From the NCBI GenBank assembly GCA_001769655.1, contig MEPC01000024.1:265572-329571 (forward strand): a DNA stretch of 64,000 bases. Direction: 5' to 3'. Positions 16,677 through 26,303 of this stretch are shown in pieces (position 1 is the stretch's first letter; every line of letters starts with the position of its first letter). A model generated the notes under the pieces. That model searched no databases. It was not told where the DNA came from and saw nothing but the letters and a program-made list of their open reading frames with translations. The translations under genes and the position numbers were made by a program. This DNA comes from Bacteroidetes bacterium RIFCSPLOWO2_12_FULL_37_12 (lineage in GTDB: Bacteria > Bacteroidota > Bacteroidia > 2-12-FULL-37-12).

Positions 16677-19600
16677 TCACATCCCCCGCTCCATTCCCAC
16701 CCTCACCCACTTCCCCGGAACTCGTGCATTCACCCCACCATCATACATATCCTCCACAGTCACTGTCGGTAAATAGTATTTTCCTTTATGGGCTGAATTC
16801 AAACGAATGGTGAACGTCTTGCTTTCATTTTTCTTCAAGCCAAAAAAAGTATATACACGGTCATCGCGGAAATCCTGATAATCAGGAACTGAAATATTTT
16901 TTGTTCCCGCGGGGTCTGTTCGTGTATTTCTTATCTCCCATCCCGATGGAAAAATCTGATTTAACGCTATATTCTTGTAATCCCCCTTGTTTCCCGGATT
17001 TTTAATGGTAACTGATGCCATAAAATCAACTCCTTGTTCCAGATCTTCCGGATTTATTTCAGTGCCACTTAAATTCTGATAAGTGACACTAAGCAGAATA
17101 TCATTTGCGGTGCGGGTTTGATCTCCGGTAGCAGGTACTCCCGTGGAAATCAACCGGGCATATACTAAACCACCGCTGTTGTTTTTCAACAGAATTTTTC
17201 CATTAGTTTCTCCTCCCACAACAAGCGGTAAAGTTTTAACCATATATTGTGAGGAAACTTCTTTAGCGTTAGTTCCATTCCAGGTGACACTTGTGTTTAT
17301 GTTTCCTTTTATTGGATTTAATGCTAAATACTTCGCCGCAGCTAGCAAACAGAACGCGGTTGTTTGTGTACTGTACCAACCCTCCTTGCTCATACTTTCC
17401 GAAATTTCCTTGATCAGCTTATTGGCTTTCTCTTTATTTCCCATCATGGCGACTGTCTCCAGCAACATCGCTTTATCTCTCAACGTCGAACCATACGTAT
17501 AGCCCGCCTGTTCTTTGTAATCCTCAGGGTTATCTCCTGCTTTTTGCATCAGTGAGTTAGCGGCTTCCGGTTGTCCTGCTAGTTTATAGGCAAGCGCCAA
17601 CCGCCATTTTGCCTGATTGGAAATATTTTTCATTTCTCTCATTCTGTTCATCGCGCCTAATTCAGATTGTTGTACCATTGCCAGCGTGAAAAGCCGGTAC
17701 GCCTGAATTAAATCATTTCCGGATTTATTGTCCGGTGACCAGGACTGTGCCACACGCCTTTGATAATTTTTAAATTGATTTAATACCGATCCGGAAACTG
17801 CATACCCTTTCTTCTCGGCTTCAAGCAGAAAATGCCCTGCATAAGATGTGCACCAATCATTTCCTTCATGAATTCCGGGCCAGTAAGAAAATCCACCTTC
17901 GCTATTTTGAAAACTGTAAATACGTTGAATAGCGGCATTCACATTGTACTGGATTTCACTTTTTTTATCTTTTGACAAATCAAGCAACGCATCTACAAAG
18001 AGTTGTGGAAAAGCCGAGGACGTGGTTTGCTCTACGCATCCATAAGGATAATGAATCAGAAAATTCAAACGGTTTTCGAGATTCAACGGAGGAATAACTG
18101 AAAGTTCAATCATGCATTTATTGGTGCCACTCATTCCGGAATAAGTAATTTCTTTTTCCCACGATTGGTTTGCATCCAGTTCAGTAGCGTACACATCTGT
18201 AATTTTGGGATTGGGATTCCGTAAAGGGATATCAAATTCCTGCACTGCTTTTTCATTTCCAGAAGTGGCTATCACTTTAATGCGGGAACTTCCGGTAGTG
18301 ACACCGGCTTTCAAACGGAAAATTACCAGCTCATCGCCAGGCGAGGAAAATTGAATGACTTTGTTTTTTTCATATAACACCTGAATATTCTTATCCGTTT
18401 GCACTTCAATGGATACCATTCTTACTTTTTCTGTCATGGCAAAAACCGAAACCGGTAAATCTGTTTCTTCTTCGGGTCCTAATACTCTCGGCGCAGTAGC
18501 AAGAATCATCAGAGGATTTCGTACCGGAGTGGTTTTTTCTGTAGAACCATAAGCGCCCTGATGAGCGGCTACCACCATGGTACGTACAGAACCTATATAT
18601 TGCGGCATGATAAATTCAGTGACACGCTGTTCTCCTTTTTCAAGTAAAAACGGACCGAAAAATTTAACCACCGGTTTAAACCGTTGGGTTTTCTTTCCCA
18701 ATTTTGAATTATCAATGCCATCATCACCACCAAGAGCAAGAAGTTTTTCAAGTGTTTGAGAAAAAGCGCCAATGACATCATCGTACATATCCCATGTTTT
18801 TACACCAAGTGCTTCCCGTGCGTAAAAATGTTCCCAGGGTTCCGGCGTTTTAAAACGAGTGAGGTCGAGCAATCCCTCGTCCACTACTGCGAGTGTATAA
18901 ACCATAGGTAATCCGCTTTGCTCGGAAACCGTAATTTTCACTTTTGATTCGGGACGTAATTCGTCATTCATCTTTAGTATGGGCTTGAGTTTAGTGGCAG
19001 GGTCTTCGGCAAAAATTGGGATTAGTCCATACATTCGTATTGGTAAATCGTTTAAGGTCTGCTGGTGAGGTTGAAGTAAGGTTACGTGAGCATAAAAATT
19101 AGGAACCATTTCGGGTGTCACTGTAAATTTATAGTGTGTGGTCTCTCCTGCTAAAGGAATCCAATCTGCCTTTATTATTTTAGAACCATTTTCCAATGAC
19201 AGCAATGCTCTTGTTGTTTTCCCCGCTGGAATGGATAAGGTTACATCCTCACCCACTTTATACTTTTCTTTGTCAGCAGAAAAAACCAGCATAGTGGCAC
19301 CGCCGGGATTATCTTTCTGTGCTCTGCCTGCCCATCCGGGCCAATCCATATATACAATCTTTCCTGCACAATGTCCGCCGGCTTCATCACAAACCCTTAC
19401 AAGGTATCTGCCCCATTCGGGATATTTCAGAGTAAATTTCCATTGCCCGGTGCCGTTTTTCACTGAAATAGTATCCGATTTCAATAAGTGTAAATAACGT
19501 GCCTGTGAATAATCAGAAAAATCCTCTTCACCTTTTTCCCACCACCAGCGCCAGGATATTTTATAAAATTGAACAACAACTTTGTCTAATGACACAGGGA

Positions 19601-22265
19601 TACCTTGTGAATTTATTACTGCTATATCGGCGGTATGTTCCACATCGGTTAACAACATGCCTCTTTCTTTATCTCCTTTTGGCAAGCGAACGCCCACATA
19701 CAACGGATAAGGGTGATATGGAATGGAATAACGGTCCTGACTGAAAGCACCTCCGTCTTCAAAAACACGAGTGCGGAAATTTGCCATCAATTTACCTGCG
19801 GCATTGATTTTTTCCGGTGTCTCAAAACTAATTTCCGCTTTGCCATTTTCATTCAAATGACCTTCAAAAACCGTATTGCTTTCCGTATTGCATTTACGCA
19901 TGGGGTCATCAAAAGAAAATTCTGAAAATTTAGGGAACGTGGTTTTAGCGGGAGTAAAAAATAGTTCCATGTCGGCTTTAAGATTGCGGGCAGTGGCTCC
20001 ATGAAGCCATGTTGAAGATAATTCGCATTTTATATTTTTAGTGTCACTCATAATTTCCGTCGCGCCGAAATCCAATTTAATTTTCAAACGGTTTGGCATA
20101 ACGGTTTCAATCTTGAGGGATTTTTCAAAAACGGTTCCACCCACTTTAAATTTAGCAGTCCAGTTTCCGGTAGGGGCATCCTCATTGGTAAACGTATGAA
20201 TGGCATACACTCTTGACAGTGACGAAGATGTCCCTTTAACGGATTCAAACAAAGGAGTAGTTTTTACAAGTTGATTCAATGGATTGTACAATTCAAAATG
20301 CACGGGATGATTTGGTGGTAATTTGTTCATTTTATCTTCAAGGATAAATGTGAGAAACAAGGAGTCACCGGGTCTCCAGACGCCACGCTCTCCATATATA
20401 AATCCTTTCAACCCCGAAGGAACGCCAGCGCCGTCCACATCAAAACGGCTAAGGGAAAGAGATGTGCCATTGTCGAGACGCAGGTAACCCCGTTCTTCTC
20501 CGTTTTTCGCAACTAACAAATAAGGTTTTTTTGTTAATGTAAAATTTATTTTTCCATTATTATCGGTAGTTGCTTTTCCCAGAAGTTGATTCTGAAAATC
20601 ATAAATTTCCACTTCGGCACCCGGAATGGTTTCCGTATTTCCAAGATTATTTATAAATACAATTAGCCGGTTATCTAAGCCCTTTTTAGCGGTAATTCCG
20701 ATGTCAGAAAGCAAAATATTCTTAGCGATTTTTCGTTCACTCCGGCTGTAGTAGGTGTTATGGCAAGGATTATCCCTCTGGTCCCAACTGTAATCATCGC
20801 TATAATCATAATAATAATCCCAATAGCTCGATTCATTTTCTTCGGAGGCATCTTCTGCTTCTGCCGATACTGTTTCCATGGATTCATTTTCGTTTTTAGT
20901 GTCACCGCATGGATAGATGGCATGTTTTTTTTGCATTTTCATAAAAATACGATAGATGGCTCCTTTGTCGGCAAAAATTTTATTATCTAAATCAATAAAA
21001 TAACGGGTCCATTTGTAATAATCCATAGGATTATCGGGTTTCAGTTCCATAGTTTTTTTAAAAACAGTTTGCCCCACCCGATAAAGTTGTTCATCGCCCC
21101 CCAGGGTGTTTACCTGTAAAAACTGGGAAATATTATTCTCAAAAATTTTCATGATTTTGATATCCACTGCCTTTAAGCTTACCGCTTCAAAAGGGAGTGA
21201 AATTTTTTCGGTGGAAGTGGGAAGAATAATACCGGAAGAAGTAAAGCGAACCTGGGGTTTCAGATTGTCAAAGGCAATCTCGTAGGTGTAATTCAAAGAA
21301 AGTTTCCTGCCTATGATGTTTTTAACACCTTCATAGATATTCAGAGTTTGAGTGCCACTTAAATGAAAGGGCGGATAGATCCGCAATTGATTGGCATCCA
21401 CTGAAAATTTAAGTGGTTCCGTTGAACCAAGTTTTACAAGCCCTGTGAGTAATTGTCCTGATAGAAGAGGATCTGAAAATGTCACGGAGATATATTCATC
21501 TTCTTGTTTAACCACGCGGTAGTCCACAATGGTAAAATTATTTTTAGAAGGAATTTTAATGTATTTGAAGCCGGTGTTTTGCACTTGTAGAGAAGTGCCA
21601 TCCCACGCTATCTTCACACTGTCTTCAGTGTCACTCCTGCGCACGCTGTCAATCTCAAACGCATGTAGGTAACGAGTGGAATTGTGGTTCCAACGCAATG
21701 CAAGGCGTTCATTATTTTGTTGGGAAACCGAAAGAATTTTTTCAGCGTCAGATCCATTGAGCACATCGGCAAAACGGATTGTGCCCGTGATTTTGTACCA
21801 GGAGAGTGTGGTAAAATCAATGGAGCGTGTGTTTTCGATATTAACTTCAAAATTTTGTTTAAGCGTGCTGATTTTAAAGGTAAATGTTTTCATGTCATCT
21901 GCTAAATCAGAAAATAGTTTTTGCAGATTCAAATGAATGGTATATTCTTTTCCTGGTTCGAGGTCTTTTTCGGGTCGGAATTCAATGCTCCGGTTATCGG
22001 TCATCACCGAAGTGCCTTTCACTGCGGGCTCCAGTTCAAAAAATCCTCCGTCTTCAGCGAATTTTGCGTCTTTGAGCAGTAAGGCAGGAATTTCTCTTGC
22101 GAGAATTACACGCACGGGACTTTCTACGGAAAGGAAACCAGTGGAGAAAGAGGAAATGACACTTGCCCATTGAGATTCATTGAGCGGGGTGTTTATTTTT
22201 TTCCGGGAGCAGGAAGGGATAGCGAGGGCTATGCCTAAAAGCAGAGTGACAGTGATATTGCGCAT
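16677..22265 (-). CDS. Alpha-2-macroglobulin family lipoprotein with thioester
   Basis: At 1862 residues this is the largest gene. It starts with a lipoprotein signal (MRNITVTLLLGIALAIPSCS, lipobox cysteine at residue 19), so it is exported and lipid-anchored. MG-type beta domains follow. An acidic, Tyr/Asp-rich insert near residues 465-500 is unusual. The bait/ANA region reaches FIMPQYIGSVRTMVVAAHQGAYGS near 1220. The thioester motif GCVEQTTSSAFP has Cys1410, followed by an alpha-helical thioester domain and C-terminal domain. Bacterial homologues trap proteases in the periplasm. The frequent partner gene for penicillin-binding protein 1C is not adjacent. Confidence 0.95.
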   Translation of the reverse strand: MRNITVTLLLGIALAIPSCSRKKINTPLNESQWASVISSFSTGFLSVESPVRVILAREIPALLLKDAKFAEDGGFFELEPAVKGTSVMTDNRSIEFRPEKDLEPGKEYTIHLNLQKLFSDLADDMKTFTFKISTLKQNFEVNIENTRSIDFTTLSWYKITGTIRFADVLNGSDAEKILSVSQQNNERLALRWNHNSTRYLHAFEIDSVRRSDTEDSVKIAWDGTSLQVQNTGFKYIKIPSKNNFTIVDYRVVKQEDEYISVTFSDPLLSGQLLTGLVKLGSTEPLKFSVDANQLRIYPPFHLSGTQTLNIYEGVKNIIGRKLSLNYTYEIAFDNLKPQVRFTSSGIILPTSTEKISLPFEAVSLKAVDIKIMKIFENNISQFLQVNTLGGDEQLYRVGQTVFKKTMELKPDNPMDYYKWTRYFIDLDNKIFADKGAIYRIFMKMQKKHAIYPCGDTKNENESMETVSAEAEDASEENESSYWDYYYDYSDDYSWDQRDNPCHNTYYSRSERKIAKNILLSDIGITAKKGLDNRLIVFINNLGNTETIPGAEVEIYDFQNQLLGKATTDNNGKINFTLTKKPYLLVAKNGEERGYLRLDNGTSLSLSRFDVDGAGVPSGLKGFIYGERGVWRPGDSLFLTFILEDKMNKLPPNHPVHFELYNPLNQLVKTTPLFESVKGTSSSLSRVYAIHTFTNEDAPTGNWTAKFKVGGTVFEKSLKIETVMPNRLKIKLDFGATEIMSDTKNIKCELSSTWLHGATARNLKADMELFFTPAKTTFPKFSEFSFDDPMRKCNTESNTVFEGHLNENGKAEISFETPEKINAAGKLMANFRTRVFEDGGAFSQDRYSIPYHPYPLYVGVRLPKGDKERGMLLTDVEHTADIAVINSQGIPVSLDKVVVQFYKISWRWWWEKGEEDFSDYSQARYLHLLKSDTISVKNGTGQWKFTLKYPEWGRYLVRVCDEAGGHCAGKIVYMDWPGWAGRAQKDNPGGATMLVFSADKEKYKVGEDVTLSIPAGKTTRALLSLENGSKIIKADWIPLAGETTHYKFTVTPEMVPNFYAHVTLLQPHQQTLNDLPIRMYGLIPIFAEDPATKLKPILKMNDELRPESKVKITVSEQSGLPMVYTLAVVDEGLLDLTRFKTPEPWEHFYAREALGVKTWDMYDDVIGAFSQTLEKLLALGGDDGIDNSKLGKKTQRFKPVVKFFGPFLLEKGEQRVTEFIMPQYIGSVRTMVVAAHQGAYGSTEKTTPVRNPLMILATAPRVLGPEEETDLPVSVFAMTEKVRMVSIEVQTDKNIQVLYEKNKVIQFSSPGDELVIFRLKAGVTTGSSRIKVIATSGNEKAVQEFDIPLRNPNPKITDVYATELDANQSWEKEITYSGMSGTNKCMIELSVIPPLNLENRLNFLIHYPYGCVEQTTSSAFPQLFVDALLDLSKDKKSEIQYNVNAAIQRIYSFQNSEGGFSYWPGIHEGNDWCTSYAGHFLLEAEKKGYAVSGSVLNQFKNYQRRVAQSWSPDNKSGNDLIQAYRLFTLAMVQQSELGAMNRMREMKNISNQAKWRLALAYKLAGQPEAANSLMQKAGDNPEDYKEQAGYTYGSTLRDKAMLLETVAMMGNKEKANKLIKEISESMSKEGWYSTQTTAFCLLAAAKYLALNPIKGNINTSVTWNGTNAKEVSSQYMVKTLPLVVGGETNGKILLKNNSGGLVYARLISTGVPATGDQTRTANDILLSVTYQNLSGTEINPEDLEQGVDFMASVTIKNPGNKGDYKNIALNQIFPSGWEIRNTRTDPAGTKNISVPDYQDFRDDRVYTFFGLKKNESKTFTIRLNSAHKGKYYLPTVTVEDMYDGGVNARVPGKWVRVGMERGM

Positions 22266-22435
22266 TGGAATAGTAGTGAAAATAATATTTATAATTCAGG
22301 GAGATAGTTTTTTAAAAAATCGTTTAAATTTTCAACAAAGATAATTCTTTTTCTTATAACTCCATCGACTCAAGCTCTCATGGTAAAGAACCAATTCGCC
22401 CCTCGCTCTGTAACAAGAAAAATGATAATTATCCT

Positions 22436-22443
22436 TATATTTG
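22436..22443 (+). promoter_or_regulatory. Bacteroidota -7 element for hsdM
   Basis: TATATTTG matches TAnnTTTG exactly and lies 31 bases before the hsdM ATG. It is the likely promoter of the whole restriction island. No clean -33 TTTG is visible. Confidence 0.55.
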
Positions 22444-22474
22444 AAACTTAATTATAAATAATTAATAACTCAAA

Positions 22475-23935
22475 ATGTTTGAACAAACTTTTAAAAACAT
22501 AGACGATATCCTGTATAAAGATTCAGGCGCTGACAGCGAACTGGATTACATCGGGCAGACAAGTTGGGTGATGTTTCTTCGCTATCTGAATGAGTTAGAG
22601 CAGGACAAAGCAGACGAAGCCGCATTGCAAGGAAAAAAATACAAGAACATTATTGACGAAGAATTTCATTGGGGCAAATGGGCAATGCCTAAAGGCAAAG
22701 ACGGAAAACTTGACCACCATAAAGCAATGACTGGACCTGATTTGGTTCAGTTTGTCGACCTCAAACTATTCCCTTATTTATCGGGATTCAAATTAAAACA
22801 CAGCGACAACCCCCAGACGATTGAATATAAGATTGGAGAAATTTTCAGTGAACTAAAAAACAAAATTCAAAGCGGTTACAACCTTCGGGAGATTTTAGAT
22901 TATGCTGATGAACTTCCTTTTCGCTCTACAAAAGACAAACACGAGTTGAGCCATTTGTATGAAAGCAAAATAAAAAACATGGGTAATGCCGGCAGAAATG
23001 GCGGACAGTATTACACTCCACGCCCTTTAATTCGTGCAATGATTGAAGTGGTGAAACCGAAAATCGGTGAACGCATTTATGACGGTGCATGCGGGAGTTG
23101 CGGTTTCTTATGCGAATCTTATGAATATCTCACACGGAACAGAGAAAAACTTAGCACCACCGATTTAAAAACTTTACAGGAAAAAACCTTTTTCGGAAAA
23201 GAGAAAAAAAATCTTGCTTACATCATTGCCGTAATGAACATGATTTTGCACGGCATTGAAGCACCGAACATCATTCACACAAACACACTCAGCGAAAACA
23301 TACGCGACATACAAGAGAAAGACCGCTATAATGTAATACTTGCAAACCCACCCTTTGGAGGAAAAGAAAGACCAGAAGTTCAGCAGAACTTTGATATTAA
23401 AACAGGCGAAACCGCATTTCTTTTTTTACAGCACTTTATTAAAAACCTCAAGGCAGGAGGCAGAGCGGGAATTGTAATTAAGAATACTTTTTTAAGCAAC
23501 AGCGATAACGCTTCTGTTTCCTTGCGAAAATATTTATTAGAGAGTTGCAACTTGCATACCATATTGGATATGCCGGGAGGAACTTTTTTAGGTGCAGGTG
23601 TAAAAACAGTTGTATTATTTTTTACAAAAGGTGAACCGACTAAAAATATTTGGTATTACCAACTTGACCCGAAAAGAAACATGGGCAAAACAAATCCGCT
23701 GAACGATGACGATATGAAAGAATTTATTGCCCTGCAAAAATCAAAACCTGAAACTGAAAGAAGTTGGAATGTAAGGGTATCCCTTGCGGATACCCAGTAT
23801 GACCTAAGCGTAAAAAACCCGAACACACCCGAAGAAGTAGCTCTGCGGACACCGCAACAAATCTTGAAAGAAATACAATTGCTGGATACAGAAACAACCA
23901 ATATTTTACAAAAGGTAAAAGAAATTATATTATGA
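22475..23935 (+). CDS. hsdM: Type I restriction-modification methyltransferase subunit
   Basis: HsdM methylates adenine in the asymmetric site chosen by HsdS. The 486 residues carry an N-terminal helical HsdM_N domain (FEQTFKNIDDILYKDSGADS, residues 2-21 onward), then GGQYYTPRPLIRAMIEVV. The SAM-binding motif is DGACGSCGFL at 203-212, and the catalytic motif is NPPFGG at 291. Motif I departs from the common DPACGSGGF form (Gly for Pro, Cys for Gly), which occurs in some HsdM subfamilies. The last bases overlap the DUF1016 gene by 4. Confidence 0.96.
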   Translation: MFEQTFKNIDDILYKDSGADSELDYIGQTSWVMFLRYLNELEQDKADEAALQGKKYKNIIDEEFHWGKWAMPKGKDGKLDHHKAMTGPDLVQFVDLKLFPYLSGFKLKHSDNPQTIEYKIGEIFSELKNKIQSGYNLREILDYADELPFRSTKDKHELSHLYESKIKNMGNAGRNGGQYYTPRPLIRAMIEVVKPKIGERIYDGACGSCGFLCESYEYLTRNREKLSTTDLKTLQEKTFFGKEKKNLAYIIAVMNMILHGIEAPNIIHTNTLSENIRDIQEKDRYNVILANPPFGGKERPEVQQNFDIKTGETAFLFLQHFIKNLKAGGRAGIVIKNTFLSNSDNASVSLRKYLLESCNLHTILDMPGGTFLGAGVKTVVLFFTKGEPTKNIWYYQLDPKRNMGKTNPLNDDDMKEFIALQKSKPETERSWNVRVSLADTQYDLSVKNPNTPEEVALRTPQQILKEIQLLDTETTNILQKVKEIIL

Positions 23936-25077
23936 AAGGATTGCAAAAAAATCAATACCACCAATTTTTATCGGAAGTAGTTGCCTTAGTGCAACAACAC
24001 AGAACTATTGCCGTGCATAGTGTTCAAACTATTGCAAACCGGCTATACTGGAATATCGGGGAATTAATCATTAAAAAACAACAACAATTTGGTTGGGGGA
24101 AATCTATCGTGGAAAAACTTAGTCATGATTTACAAAATGAAATCGGAAAAGGAATGAGTTGGTCTGCCCGTAACCTGTGGTCTATGAGGCAGTTGGTGGA
24201 TGAATATTCAAATCTGAAACAACCTGTTTCAGAATTAACAATTATGAACCAAGCCGGTTCAGAATTAGAAAAACGTAAGAAAGCCGGTTCAAAAACAAAA
24301 CTGAAGCAGCTTGTTTCAGAATTAGAAAAAGTGAAACAACTTGTTTCAGAAATACCATGGGGACACAATATTTTAATTCTTCAGAAAGTAAAAGACCACA
24401 AAGCCCGTATTTTTTATTTACAAAGCACCATCAAAAACAGGTATAGCCGTTCGGTGTTGATGCATCAGATAAAAGCCGATGCTTACAGTAATTATCTTTT
24501 GAACCCTGCACAACATAATTTTTCAACCGCCTTGCCCGAACATTTAATTGAACAAACCCGTGAGAGTATAAAAAGTGTATATAGTTTGGATTTTTTGGAC
24601 ATCAACAAACCTATGACTGAAAGGGAGTTGGAAAACAAAATGGTAGAAAAGGTTAAAAGGTTGATTATGGAAATGGGCTACGGTTTTTGCTTTATCGGTA
24701 ATCAGTATCCGATTACTTTGGGTAAAAAAGAATATTCCATTGATTTACTGTTTTACCATCGTATCTTAAAATGTTTGGTTGCAGTAGAATTGAAAGTAAC
24801 GGAATTTGAACCGGAATTTGTAGGAAAACTTGATTTTTATTTACAGATTATTGATGAGCAATTGAAACAGCCCGATGACAAACCAAGCATAGGTATTCTT
24901 CTGGTACCGCACAAGGATCAGTTGGAAGTAGAATACGCCCTTCGTACGGCAAATAAACCCATTGGTGTAGCTCAATACACTATCAGTAAGAAATTGCCAA
25001 AAGAATTAAAAGGCAAATTACCAACAGCCGATGATTTAAAATCTATTTTGGAAATTAATACAGAGGATGAATTATGA
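23932..25077 (+). CDS. DUF1016 (YhcG-type) PD-(D/E)XK nuclease-domain protein with repeated linker
   Basis: This 381-residue protein has an N-terminal DUF1016 helical domain (about 1-90, TIANRLYWNIGELIIKKQQQ and WSARNLWSMRQLV) and a C-terminal nuclease domain. YSIDLLFYHRILKC and VAVELKVTEFEPEFVGKLDFYL give the D...ExK core. Between them (residues 94-143) is a linker of four tandem units, each reading roughly KQ(P/L)VSELEK, ending in IPWGHNILIL. The DNA of each unit is a small palindrome. Such proteins often accompany type I systems, though their role is unclear. Overlaps of 4 bases with hsdM and hsdS show tight coupling. Confidence 0.9.
   Translation: MKGLQKNQYHQFLSEVVALVQQHRTIAVHSVQTIANRLYWNIGELIIKKQQQFGWGKSIVEKLSHDLQNEIGKGMSWSARNLWSMRQLVDEYSNLKQPVSELTIMNQAGSELEKRKKAGSKTKLKQLVSELEKVKQLVSEIPWGHNILILQKVKDHKARIFYLQSTIKNRYSRSVLMHQIKADAYSNYLLNPAQHNFSTALPEHLIEQTRESIKSVYSLDFLDINKPMTERELENKMVEKVKRLIMEMGYGFCFIGNQYPITLGKKEYSIDLLFYHRILKCLVAVELKVTEFEPEFVGKLDFYLQIIDEQLKQPDDKPSIGILLVPHKDQLEVEYALRTANKPIGVAQYTISKKLPKELKGKLPTADDLKSILEINTEDEL
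24213..24348 (+). repeat. In-frame tandem palindromes in the DUF1016 linker
   Basis: Four palindromic units lie in frame. TCTGAAACA/TGTTTCAGA is at 24213-24233, TGAACC/GGTTCA at 24245-24261, CTGAAGCA/TGTTTCAG at 24301-24319 with one mismatch, and TGAAACAA-C-TTGTTTCA at 24332-24348. Three are followed by AGAATTAGAAAA-like spacers. They encode the repeated linker and leave both flanking domains intact. Confidence 0.85.
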
Positions 25078-26297
25078 AAAAAGGTTGGGAAATAAAAAGT
25101 TTGGGAGAAGTAGCGGAATTTGAAAGAGGGCTTACCTACTCTAAAAATGATGAAGTAGAATTTTCATCAAATGTTGTATTGCGTTCAAACAATGTTGATT
25201 TGATTGGTAGCAAACTTGACTTTACTGAATTAAAATATATCCATGACAAAATAAAAATTCCTGCAAGCAAAAAAGTTTCTAAGGGTTCGTTAATTATTTG
25301 CACAGCAAATGGAAGCAAATCTCATTTGGGAAAAGTTGCATTGATTGAGGATGATTGCGATTATGCATTTGGTGGTTTCATGGGATTGATAAGACCTAAA
25401 AAGGAAATTATTTCAAAATATCTTTTTTACTTGATGATTTCCGATACATACAAAACATTTATAAGCGAATTATCTGATGGTGCAAACATTAACAACTTAA
25501 AATTCTCACAGCTTACAGAGTTCGAGATTCCAGTTCCTTCAATTCCAATTCAACAACAAATCGTTTCCATTTTAGATGAAGCATTTACAGCCATTAATAA
25601 AGCAAAAATAAATCTGCAACGCAATTTGCAAAATGCAAAAGAACTTTTTCGGAGTGAGTTGAATGGGATTTTTACAAGTAAAGGCGAAGGTTGGGTTGAA
25701 AAAAGTTTGGAAGAAATTTGTGATATAGAATATGGATATACAGATAAATCAACACACAAAGGAGATTACAGATATGTTAGAATAACGGACATTGACAAAA
25801 ACGGAGAATTAATTTTAGAAGATAAAAAATACATCAACCATTCAAAAGAAGCAGAGGCATTTCTCATAAACGATAATGATTTGTTGATGGCAAGAACAGG
25901 AGCAACATTTGCAAAAGTTCTGCTTTTCAATGGTGACGAACCTTCCGTCTTTGCTTCTTATCTCATTCGTATTAAGTTCAAAGAGAAATTTGAAAATAAA
26001 CTCTATTGGTATTTTACAAAAACACCAAACTATTGGGAACAAGCAAATAGTTTGTCGTCAGGTGCAGCACAACCACATTTTAATGGTGCAGCTTTAAAGC
26101 AAGTAATTTTCTCTTATCCAAAATCTATTATTGAACAAAAATTATTGATAGAAAAGTTTGACACCCTTTCCACCGAAACAAAAAACTTAGAGAATATTTA
26201 TCAAAAAAAATTAAATTTGTTAGAAGATTTAAAAAAGAGTATATTGCAAAAGGCGTTCAGGGGGGAATTAACGAAAAAAGAAAAAAATAAATCTTAA
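25074..26297 (+). CDS. hsdS: Type I restriction-modification specificity subunit
   Basis: HsdS (407 residues) has two target-recognition domains, each followed by a conserved helix. TRD1 starts at GWEIKSLGEVAEFERGLTY and ends with IPIQQQIVSILDEAFTAINKAK (about 160-185). TRD2 starts at GWVEKSLEEICDIEYGYT and ends with IIEQKLLIEKFDTLSTETKNLE and LKKSILQKAFRGEL. The two helices set the spacer of the bipartite DNA site. The site itself cannot be predicted here. It overlaps the DUF1016 gene by 4 bases, and the TcmP gene follows after 6. Confidence 0.95.
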   Translation: MKKGWEIKSLGEVAEFERGLTYSKNDEVEFSSNVVLRSNNVDLIGSKLDFTELKYIHDKIKIPASKKVSKGSLIICTANGSKSHLGKVALIEDDCDYAFGGFMGLIRPKKEIISKYLFYLMISDTYKTFISELSDGANINNLKFSQLTEFEIPVPSIPIQQQIVSILDEAFTAINKAKINLQRNLQNAKELFRSELNGIFTSKGEGWVEKSLEEICDIEYGYTDKSTHKGDYRYVRITDIDKNGELILEDKKYINHSKEAEAFLINDNDLLMARTGATFAKVLLFNGDEPSVFASYLIRIKFKEKFENKLYWYFTKTPNYWEQANSLSSGAAQPHFNGAALKQVIFSYPKSIIEQKLLIEKFDTLSTETKNLENIYQKKLNLLEDLKKSILQKAFRGELTKKEKNKS

Positions 26298-26303
26298 TGA
26301 TTT

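Noticed and set aside
20675-20990. Opposite-strand frames in the acidic insert of the alpha-2-macroglobulin gene
   Set aside because: They are shadows of a Tyr/Asp/Glu-rich coding stretch with no start signal or family match.
24213-24348. CRISPR array
   Set aside because: The units are in frame within a protein gene, short, and have no uniform repeat-spacer structure.
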